Shown here piece after piece: positions 54,596-61,426 of a stretch of DNA of 64,000 bases. The notes beneath the pieces are model-generated. The model made no database searches and was not told the origin of the DNA. It was given only the letters and a program-made list of their open reading frames with translations. The stretch spans positions 186,001 to 250,000 of the forward strand of contig NZ_VSEY01000004.1 in the NCBI RefSeq assembly GCF_008086045.1, read 5' to 3'. Every line of letters begins with the position of its first letter. Positions within the stretch are counted from its first letter, which is position 1. The position numbers and the translations under genes were made by a program. This stretch comes from Nonomuraea sp. PA05 (GTDB taxonomy: Bacteria > Actinomycetota > Actinomycetes > Streptosporangiales > Streptosporangiaceae).

Positions 54596-55260
54596 CCAAG
54601 ATCCTCGTCGTGGACGACGAGCCGCAGATCCTGCGCGCCCTGCGCATCAACCTGGCCGCCCGCCACTACGAGGTCGCGGTCGCCGCCGACGGCGCGGCAG
54701 CGCTGCGCCAGGCCGCAGAGTGGCATCCCGACCTCATCGTCCTCGATCTCGGCCTGCCCGACCTCGACGGCGTGGACGTCATCCACGGGCTGCGCGGCTG
54801 GACCAAAACCCCCATCGTGGTGCTGTCCGGGCGGGCGGGCAACCAGGACAAGATCGACGCCCTGGACGCCGGCGCCGACGACTACGTGACGAAACCGTTC
54901 GGCATCGAGGAGTTCCTGGCCCGCATCCGCGCCGTCTCCCGCCGCGCCGCCATCGCCGAGGGCGAGCTGGCCCGCGTCCAGCTCGGCGACCACGTCGTGG
55001 ACCTGACGAGCAAGACCGTCTCGGGCGGCCTGCGGCTGACCCCCACCGAGTGGCACATCCTGGAGATCCTGCTGCGCAACCCCGGCAAGCTCATCCCCCA
55101 GCGCTACCTGCTCACCGAGGTGTGGGGCAGCAAGCACGTCAAGGAGACCCACTACCTGCGCCAGTACATGGCCCAGTTGCGCAAGAAGTTCGAGCGCGAC
55201 CCGGGGCACCCGCGGCACCTCATCACCGAGCCGGGCATGGGCTACCGCTACACCCCGTGA
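54592..55260 (+). CDS. kdpE: Response regulator KdpE
   Basis: A 222-aa OmpR-type regulator. Receiver with acidic pocket VVDDEP, phosphorylated Asp in LIVLDLGLPDLDG and K in DYVTKPF; winged helix with LTPTEWHILEILLRNPGKL and EPGMGYRYTP. It should activate the kdp promoter before 47355. Convergent with the methyltransferase gene, with only 10 bp between the stops. Confidence 0.96.
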   Translation: MTKILVVDDEPQILRALRINLAARHYEVAVAADGAAALRQAAEWHPDLIVLDLGLPDLDGVDVIHGLRGWTKTPIVVLSGRAGNQDKIDALDAGADDYVTKPFGIEEFLARIRAVSRRAAIAEGELARVQLGDHVVDLTSKTVSGGLRLTPTEWHILEILLRNPGKLIPQRYLLTEVWGSKHVKETHYLRQYMAQLRKKFERDPGHPRHLITEPGMGYRYTP

Positions 55261-55270
55261 CGCGGGCCGC

Positions 55271-56086
55271 TCAGAACCGGAAGCGCACGATGCGGGTGGA
55301 GCGTCTCATGCCCGGCAGCAGGAGCACGAGGCGGTACATGCGGCGGACGTTCGCGGGGGCCTTGGCCATCAGGATCGGCGAGTCGTACATGGGCGTCTCG
55401 TCCACGTACTCGAGCCGCGGATGCCATCCGGCCAGCGCGGCCGGATCGTTGAAGCCGCAGTGGAACCGGGTGCCGTACTTGCGCAGCGTGGGGTCCCACT
55501 TCGAGGTGCGCCACGCCCAGACCGGCACCGTGTCGATCTGGATCTGGCCGGTGGGGAAGGCGTCCACGACGCTGGTGAGCAGGCGCCGCGCGTCCGTCTC
55601 GGTCAGGTACGGCACCAGCCCCTCGGCGATCATCAGCACCGGGCGGCCGCGCGGGATCCGCTCCAGCCAGGTCAGGTCGGTGACGCTGGAGCCGATCAGC
55701 GTGTAGTGCTCGCGTGGCGGCAGCAGGCGTCGCCGCAGCTCGATGACGGCGGGGTAGTCCAGGTCGTACCAGTCGACGGTGGCGGGCGGGTCGATCCGGT
55801 ACGCGCGCGCGTCGAGGCCGCAGCCCAGGTGCAGGACCACCGCGTCGGGGTGGCCGGCCAGGAAGCTCCGGGCCCAGTCGTCGTGGGCCTTGGTGCGCAC
55901 CACGGCCGCGAGGCCGAGCTGGCTGGTGCCGAATCGGCGCTGGTCGTAGCCGGGGTCGAGGAGGCGCATCACCTGCTCGGCGTGCTCGTCGCCGAGAATC
56001 GGGTCCGGCAGCCGGTTGTCCAGGGCCTTGGCCTTGAGGACGGGGCTGAGCGTCTTCTGCGCCCCGACGAGTTCGGTCTCCTTCAC
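55271..56086 (-). CDS. SAM-dependent methyltransferase, LCM/PPM-like
   Basis: A 271-aa class I methyltransferase of the leucine-carboxyl-methyltransferase-like group. SAM loop VVLHLGCGLDARAYRI (~85-100), acidic strand VDWYDLDYPAVIELRR and VLMIAEGLVPYLTE. In actinomycetes these often modify polyketides or small acids. GTG start 56084-56086. It is divergent from the MarR gene at 56175, with a MarR-type operator between. Confidence 0.87.
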   Translation of the reverse strand: MKETELVGAQKTLSPVLKAKALDNRLPDPILGDEHAEQVMRLLDPGYDQRRFGTSQLGLAAVVRTKAHDDWARSFLAGHPDAVVLHLGCGLDARAYRIDPPATVDWYDLDYPAVIELRRRLLPPREHYTLIGSSVTDLTWLERIPRGRPVLMIAEGLVPYLTETDARRLLTSVVDAFPTGQIQIDTVPVWAWRTSKWDPTLRKYGTRFHCGFNDPAALAGWHPRLEYVDETPMYDSPILMAKAPANVRRMYRLVLLLPGMRRSTRIVRFRF

Positions 56087-56106
56087 GGCAACGACGCTAC
56101 TCTTAT

Positions 56107-56123
56107 TTCACGAAATTTGTGAA
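56107..56123. promoter_or_regulatory. MarR-type operator
   Basis: TTCAC-gaaattt-GTGAA, 17 bp with 5-bp perfect arms and a near-symmetric centre, 20 bp before the methyltransferase GTG and 51 bp before the MarR start. Confidence 0.7.
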
Positions 56124-56174
56124 GTGTCCGAATAGCTTAAACTGTGAGGCCCACGACGAGGAGGGGAGCCGCCG

Positions 56175-56666
56175 GTGACGCGAGCGGACGAGGGCGCCAT
56201 CGCCGGTTTCCGTGAACGGTTCGCACAGATCATGGTCGAGTCCGGCATGCCCCGGATGGCCGCGCGCGTCTACGCCGCGCTGCTGGTCACCGACTCCGGC
56301 CGGCTGTCGGCCGCCGAGCTCGCCGACCGACTGGGCGCCGGCGCGCCGGCGATCTCGGGCGCGGTCAAGTACCTGGTGCAGGTACGGCTCGTCGAACGCG
56401 GCCGCGAACCGGGCACCCGGCACGACTTCTGCCGCATCCACGAGCACACCTGGAGCGAGTTCATCAGCCAGTCCGACCCGACGCTCGTCCGGATCGAGGC
56501 CGGCTCCGGCGAGGGCACCGCGCTGCTGGGCCTCGACTCCCCCGCCGGGCGGCGGCTGGACGAGACCCGGCGGTTCTTCGCGTTCATGCGCGAGGAGATC
56601 AAGGAGTCGATGGCGAAGTGGTCACGACTCCAGGAGGCCGAACGCCGCATCTCACAACAGGGGTGA
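56175..56666 (+). CDS. MarR-family transcriptional regulator
   Basis: A 163-aa winged-helix regulator of the MarR/GbsR type: RMAARVYAALLVTDSGRLSAAELADRLGAGAPAISGAVKYL, then the wing ERGREPGTRHDFCRI. GAGGAGGGGA precedes the GTG. It most likely represses the divergent methyltransferase gene and itself. Confidence 0.88.
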   Translation: MTRADEGAIAGFRERFAQIMVESGMPRMAARVYAALLVTDSGRLSAAELADRLGAGAPAISGAVKYLVQVRLVERGREPGTRHDFCRIHEHTWSEFISQSDPTLVRIEAGSGEGTALLGLDSPAGRRLDETRRFFAFMREEIKESMAKWSRLQEAERRISQQG

Positions 56667-56698
56667 TGGCAGCGCCCCCGCCGGGCCGGAGGCCGACG

Positions 56699-57937
56699 CT
56701 ACGCGCAGGTCTTCTTCTCCGGGGCGCAGAACTTGACCTCCGGGTAGCTCGCCGACGGCTTGTCCAGCAGAGGCTGCGGCTTCTTACGCAGGTGCTGGTC
56801 GAAGAAGGCGACGACGTACCGGCGGGTGACGGCCATGGCGCGGGCGCCCGGGATGTCAGCGCCGTCCTCGATGCCGAGCTGATCCACCAGCACCCCGAGG
56901 TCGGTGAAGGACGTGTGCGCGGCCCCCGTCACGAGCAGCCAGCGCTTCCAGCCGTGCAGCCCCGCCCAGACGCCCTCCCAGTTGGCGCCGGTGCCGGGCC
57001 GGCCCGGCGTGTACGTGGCGGGCTTGCCCAGCAGCAGGAACGGCCGGGACAGCCCCTCCTCGGGCAGTTCGGCCTCGACGGTGCCGTCCACGTCGATGCC
57101 TGCGCGCAGCCGGGAGTCGGCGGCCATGGCCGCCAGCGTGCTGGCGCCGCCGGCGGACTGGCCGGACATGGCGATCCTGGAGGTGTCGATCAACCGCGAG
57201 CCCTTCCACTTCGGGTGCTTGCCGGTCAGCTCGTCCAGCACGAAGGAGACGTCGGCGGCGCGGCCCTTCTCCAGCTTCTGCCACACGCTGAGGTCCTTCT
57301 TCATCTCGCACGTGACACAGGTCGTGACTCGCCCGTCGGGGAAGGTCTGGGCGACGTTCTCGTAGGTGTGGTCGATGGCGACCACCACGTACCCGCGGCT
57401 CGCCAGCTCCTCGGCCAGGGCCGTCAGCTCGGACCTGGGCTTGCTGTGCCCCGGGGAGAGCACGATGAGGGGCAGGCTGTGCGCGCTTCCGGCTGGGCGG
57501 GCGTCGGTGAAGGCGTTGGTGCGCACCTTGCTCAGCGTGTCGGCCGGGACGGTGGTGATCTCCCCGTCCTTGAGCAGCAGCTCGGACTCCTTGGGCGTCA
57601 TGTACTGCGCCCGCCGGCGGCCCGGCGCCTTGGCCGGGTACCACAGCGAGACCATGAGCTCGCGCGCCTTGGCGCTGGGGACCCACGGGTCGGGGCGCGA
57701 GGCGTCCTTGAGGTGGAGGGACGTGGTGCCGACCGGCCGGGAGCCGGTGGGGGCGGGCAGGTACGGCTCGGCGGCGGCACGCGTCCCAGAAGCGGGGGCA
57801 CCGGCGGAGGCGGACGCGGCCGGGACGAGGCTGGTGGCCGCCATCACGGCGGCCAGCCCGGCGACGGCGAGCAGCCGACCCCTCCCCCGGAATCCGCGCA
57901 GCCCACGAGGCGCGGCCAGGACGATCAAGTGACTCAT
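56699..57937 (-). CDS. Secreted PAF-acetylhydrolase-like esterase
   Basis: A 412-aa exported serine hydrolase. The signal peptide covers about residues 1-45 (AVAGLAAVMAATSLVPAASASA). The nucleophile is in AMSGQSAGGASTLAA, the acid region in GIDVDGTVE and the His in VTGAAHTSFTD, the layout of platelet-activating-factor acetylhydrolase-type esterases. Cysteines CVTC and the last FCAPEKKTCA could form disulfides. No ribosome site is seen before the ATG 57935-57937; the promoter just ahead suggests a leaderless message. Confidence 0.85.
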   Translation of the reverse strand: MSHLIVLAAPRGLRGFRGRGRLLAVAGLAAVMAATSLVPAASASAGAPASGTRAAAEPYLPAPTGSRPVGTTSLHLKDASRPDPWVPSAKARELMVSLWYPAKAPGRRRAQYMTPKESELLLKDGEITTVPADTLSKVRTNAFTDARPAGSAHSLPLIVLSPGHSKPRSELTALAEELASRGYVVVAIDHTYENVAQTFPDGRVTTCVTCEMKKDLSVWQKLEKGRAADVSFVLDELTGKHPKWKGSRLIDTSRIAMSGQSAGGASTLAAMAADSRLRAGIDVDGTVEAELPEEGLSRPFLLLGKPATYTPGRPGTGANWEGVWAGLHGWKRWLLVTGAAHTSFTDLGVLVDQLGIEDGADIPGARAMAVTRRYVVAFFDQHLRKKPQPLLDKPSASYPEVKFCAPEKKTCA

Positions 57938-57945
57938 GCCTGACG

Positions 57946-57962
57946 ACTATACTCTGAGTATA
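57946..57962 (-). promoter_or_regulatory. Operator/promoter of the esterase gene
   Basis: TATACTC-t-GAGTATA (57948-57962) is a perfect 7-bp-arm palindrome. Its left end holds TATAGT on the minus strand (57946-57951), a good -10 box only 8 bp before the ATG. A repressor here would block the polymerase directly. Confidence 0.6.
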
Positions 57963-58098
57963 TACACCCGGTGTTCATTGCGACCTCTCCGGGCAGCGGA
58001 CGCTCGTAGATCCGCCGCCGATCGCCTGGAGCCCGATGCAACCCCCGCCCGGTCCGGCGGCATCTCCTCTCATGTGAAGTCATCTATCGGGGAGTCCC

Positions 58099-58608
58099 AT
58101 GGACCTTGACGAGGAGTACACCACTTACGTGCGGGGCCGGCTGTCCTGGCTGCGGAAGATCGCCTACTCGTTGTGCCAGGACTGGCACCGTGCCGACGAC
58201 CTCGTGCAGACCGCGATCACCCGGCTCTACGTCAAGTGGCGCCGGGCGCGGGCGGCCGACGACCTCGACGCCTACGTACGGGTGGTCCTGATCAGGGTCT
58301 TCCTCGCCGAACAGCGCAAGGGCTGGTTCTCGCGGGTACGGCTGGCGCCCGCCACCTCCCACCAGCCGGTCGAGCACGGCGACCGGGACACGGCCATGGA
58401 CCTCCGCCGGGCCCTCGCCGCCGTCCCCCCGCGTCAGCGCGCCACGCTCGTCCTGCGCTTCCACTGCGACCTGAGCGTGGAGCAGACCGCCCACGCGCTG
58501 GGCTGCTCCACCGGAACCGTCAAGAGCCAGACCGCCCGCGGCCTCGCCACCCTGCGCGCGATGCTCGGCGAGCCGGAACCCCGTCTAGCACGTGCGGAGG
58601 AATGCTGA
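58099..58608 (+). CDS. ECF sigma factor, SigE-like (SCO-type)
   Basis: A 169-aa sigma-70 family factor. Region 2 has RKIAYSLCQDWHRADDLVQTAITRLYVKWRRA and region 4 has LAAVPPRQRATLVLRFHCDLSVEQTAHALGCSTGTVKSQTARG. Its ATG is preceded by GGGGAGTCCC. The stop overlaps the next gene (TGATG), its likely membrane-bound regulator. Confidence 0.92.
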   Translation: MDLDEEYTTYVRGRLSWLRKIAYSLCQDWHRADDLVQTAITRLYVKWRRARAADDLDAYVRVVLIRVFLAEQRKGWFSRVRLAPATSHQPVEHGDRDTAMDLRRALAAVPPRQRATLVLRFHCDLSVEQTAHALGCSTGTVKSQTARGLATLRAMLGEPEPRLARAEEC

Positions 58609-59288
58609 TGGACGTCAAGCAGATGTTCGACACGCTGACGCGCGAGGAGCAGCCGCCTGCGGCGGTGGACGTCGGCCGCGCCGTCGCGACAGGACGCGCC
58701 GTGCGCCGGCGCCGCCGTGCGGCCGTCGCCGGGGCGACTGTGACGGCGGCGGTGACGGCGGCGGTGACGGCGGCGGTGACGGCCGCGGTGGTCCTCGCCA
58801 CCTGGACGGTCCGGCCGTCGCCGGAGCGGCAGGAGCAGGTCGCCGTGCCCGCCACGGCCACGCCACAGCCCATCTACAGGGGATTCGCGGAGCTGAAGAA
58901 GGAGCAGCCCCCCAAGGGCAGGATCGCCTCCGTGCCGCCGCTCGTCATGTGGGTGAGCGACGCGCCCGGCAAGAACGAGCTGTTCCTGTGCGAGAGCGGG
59001 CCGAACGGCAGCTCCTGCTCCGGCTTCCGGCCGCTCGCCGCCGGCGAGTTCGCCCGCACGGAGGGCAAGCTGCGCGGTGTCGACGTCTGGTTCGGGTTCG
59101 CCAGGAGCACCGTTCACGGGGTGAGGGCTGTCACCAAGAACGGCAGGAGGCTTCCCGGGAACCTCACGCGAGGTGTCGCAGCGGGGCTCGGGCTGTGGTC
59201 CGTCGAGTATCCCCGGGGGGCCGACGTGCGGAGACTCGACTTCGTCGACGCGAAGGGGAAGATCCTGCAGCGCATCGCAGCCCGGTGA
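58608..59288 (+). CDS. Membrane protein, likely anti-sigma partner
   Basis: A 226-aa protein: a short cytoplasmic part (residues 1-40, basic RRRRRAAVAGA), one membrane span made of TAAV repeats (VTAAVTAAVTAAVTAAVVLA, residues ~45-65), then an extracytoplasmic domain with CESGPNGSSCSGF. Coupling to the sigma factor (TGATG) suggests it controls it, but there is no zinc-type anti-sigma motif. The span is coded by a 12-bp DNA repeat (58740-58787). Confidence 0.7.
   Translation: MDVKQMFDTLTREEQPPAAVDVGRAVATGRAVRRRRRAAVAGATVTAAVTAAVTAAVTAAVVLATWTVRPSPERQEQVAVPATATPQPIYRGFAELKKEQPPKGRIASVPPLVMWVSDAPGKNELFLCESGPNGSSCSGFRPLAAGEFARTEGKLRGVDVWFGFARSTVHGVRAVTKNGRRLPGNLTRGVAAGLGLWSVEYPRGADVRRLDFVDAKGKILQRIAAR
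58740..58787. repeat. 12-bp repeat coding a membrane helix
   Basis: Four copies of gtgacggcggcg (the last gtgacggccgcg) in a row, each coding Val-Thr-Ala-Ala. Change in copy number would lengthen or shorten the membrane span. Confidence 0.85.
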
Positions 59289-59299
59289 CCACCCGTACG

Positions 59300-59734
59300 T
59301 CACTCCACCTGCCACCGGCAGATCACCTTCGAGACCAGGGTGGCGCCGATGCGCTGATAGAACCGCTGCGCCGCCACGTTGGCCGCGGCCACCTCCCACC
59401 GGATCACCTTGCCGTCCGCAGCCTCGGCCACCGCGTGCATCAACCGCTCGCCGGTCTTCCGGCCGCGTTCCCCGTCCGAGACGAAGAGGTCGTCCAGCGC
59501 GAGGTAGTCCTCGCCCGACCACATGCTGACCCGCACGAGCCAGGACACGTATCCGATCGCCCGCCCGTCCCGCTCCGCGAGCAGGTAGCCGATCTCGGGG
59601 CGGGCGAGCAGCTCGCGCATGCGGCCGGCGCTCACGGCGACCGCGGACGGCTGGCCCTGATGCCCGGCCAGCTCCGACATCAACGCGTGCACGGTCGCCG
59701 CGTCGGCGGTCGTGGCACGACGGATCGACACCAT
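59300..59734 (-). CDS. GNAT-family N-acetyltransferase
   Basis: A 144-aa acetyltransferase. It starts VSIRRATTADAATVHALMSELAG, has ALDDLFVSDGERGRKTGERLMHA (the acetyl-CoA loop, motif A) and ends FYQRIGATLVSKV. It is on the same strand as the exporter gene and lies 14 bp downstream of it. Substrate unknown; drug or amino-acid acetylation possible. Confidence 0.88.
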   Translation of the reverse strand: MVSIRRATTADAATVHALMSELAGHQGQPSAVAVSAGRMRELLARPEIGYLLAERDGRAIGYVSWLVRVSMWSGEDYLALDDLFVSDGERGRKTGERLMHAVAEAADGKVIRWEVAAANVAAQRFYQRIGATLVSKVICRWQVE

Positions 59735-59748
59735 GAAAGATCTCCTTG

Positions 59749-61272
59749 TCAGCCGGTGGGCGGGAGGTGACGGAGCTGGACGAGCGCCAGGACGGCGGCG
59801 CCGGCCGCGATGACCGCCGCGACGACGGCCGCCACGTTCAGCCCGCCCGCGAACGCGTCACGGGCGGGCGCGAGCACCGCCGCGGCGAGGTCGGCAGGGA
59901 GCGCCTGCGCCGCCGACACCGCCCCGTCGAGGCTGTCGCGGCCGGCCGCGGCCACCTCGGGCGGCAGGCCGGCGGACATCGCGGTGCTCACCTGGGCCCG
60001 GTAGACGACGGCGCCGATGCTGCCGATGACCGCGATGCCGAGCGAGATGCCCAGGTCGCTGCAGGTGGTGGCCAGCCCGGACGCCGCCCCCGCCTTCTGC
60101 GGCGGCACCGAGCCGACGACGAGGTTCGTGGTCAGCGCCATGGACGGCGCGACGGCGGGATAGAGCACCATGAACCCCACGACCAGCAGCGGCAGCCCGC
60201 CTGCGACGTCCACCTGGGTGAGCAGCAGGTAGCCGATCACCTGCACGCCCAGCCCGGCCGCGATCAGGTGGCCGGGGCGGACGCGGCGTACCAGGACGGG
60301 TGAGAGCGTGGAGACCACGACCAGCAGGGCCGCGCCGGGCAGCACCCACAGCCCTGCCCGCAGCGGGGAAAGCCCCTCGACGAGCTGCAGGTACTGGGTG
60401 AAGAGCAGGTAGACGCCGCCGAGCGCGGTCGCGGCGAGCAGGAAGACGCCCAGCGCGCCGCTGACCGTGCGGTTGGCGAACAGCCGCACGTCCAGCAGCG
60501 GCTCGGGCAGGCGGAGCTGGCGGACGAGGAACCAGGCGCCGAACGCCAGCCCGGCCACGATGCCCGCCAGCGCGGGCAGCAGGGAGTCCGGCCTGGCCAG
60601 CTCCTTGACGCCGTAGACGATCGGCAGCAGGGTCGCCAGCGACAGCAGCACGCTGAACAGGTCCACGCGGCCGGCGGCCGGGTTGCGCGGGTTGGGCAGC
60701 AGCAGTGGGGCGCCGATCGCGACGATCGCCATGATGGGCACCGCGATCAGGAAGGCCGCCCGCCAGGAGAACGCCTCCAGCAGCGCCCCGCCGATCACCG
60801 GGCCGAGACCGGTGCCGACGGAGATGCCGCCCGACCAGACGCCGACCGCGATGCCGCGCTGCCTCGGGTCGGTGAACGTGGCGAAGATCAGGCCCAGGGT
60901 GGCGGGCATCTGGGTGGCCGCGGCGACGCCCAGCAGCGCCCGCCACACGATCATCAGGGCGGGGTCGGAGGTGTTGGCGGCGAGCAGCGACACGACGGCG
61001 AAGAGGGCCGCGCCCGCGATCAGCAGCCGCCGGTGGCCGATCCTGTCGCCGAGCGTGCCCATGGTGACCAGCAGGCCGGCCATCAGGAAGCCGTAGATGT
61101 CGATGATCCACAACGTCTGGGTGCTGCTCGGCTTCAGGTCCGCGGCCAGTTGGGGGATGGCCAGGAACAGGATGGTGAGCATCATGAACAGCAGCAGGGC
61201 GGGCAGGACCAGCACCACCAGCCCTGCCCATTGTCTGAGACCGGCGCGCCGGTCGAGGTCCGCGGAGGACAT
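59749..61272 (-). CDS. MFS exporter, DHA2 (14-TM, SmvA/QacA-like)
   Basis: A 507-aa drug:H+ antiporter with about 14 hydrophobic helices. Motif A is GTLGDRIGHRRLLIAGA, motif C GGISVGTGLGPVIGGALLE and D1-type QTLWIIDIYGF. I begin at ATG 61270-61272 (AAGGA upstream) rather than the next in-frame start at 61311. Likely exports cationic or antibiotic compounds. Co-directional with the GNAT gene. Confidence 0.9.
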   Translation of the reverse strand: MSSADLDRRAGLRQWAGLVVLVLPALLLFMMLTILFLAIPQLAADLKPSSTQTLWIIDIYGFLMAGLLVTMGTLGDRIGHRRLLIAGAALFAVVSLLAANTSDPALMIVWRALLGVAAATQMPATLGLIFATFTDPRQRGIAVGVWSGGISVGTGLGPVIGGALLEAFSWRAAFLIAVPIMAIVAIGAPLLLPNPRNPAAGRVDLFSVLLSLATLLPIVYGVKELARPDSLLPALAGIVAGLAFGAWFLVRQLRLPEPLLDVRLFANRTVSGALGVFLLAATALGGVYLLFTQYLQLVEGLSPLRAGLWVLPGAALLVVVSTLSPVLVRRVRPGHLIAAGLGVQVIGYLLLTQVDVAGGLPLLVVGFMVLYPAVAPSMALTTNLVVGSVPPQKAGAASGLATTCSDLGISLGIAVIGSIGAVVYRAQVSTAMSAGLPPEVAAAGRDSLDGAVSAAQALPADLAAAVLAPARDAFAGGLNVAAVVAAVIAAGAAVLALVQLRHLPPTG

Positions 61273-61366
61273 GCGGGGATTCCTTCGACGATTCGGGAGT
61301 GACCGCGCCAACGTTAGGAACGCCCGGCCGGTCGCCGAATCAGTGAAGTCGCCGGTCTCCGGGGGG

Positions 61367-61426
61367 TGTCCCTGGTCAGGCGGGACTGTCCCGGGTCAGG
61401 CTGGGCTGTTCCTGGTCAGGCCGGGC
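61367..61426. repeat. 20-bp tandem repeat across a stop codon
   Basis: Three 20-bp units (61367, 61387, 61407), of the type tgtccctggtcaggcgggac. The third contains the TGA stop of the LAL regulator gene; the first two lie beyond it. Confidence 0.85.
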
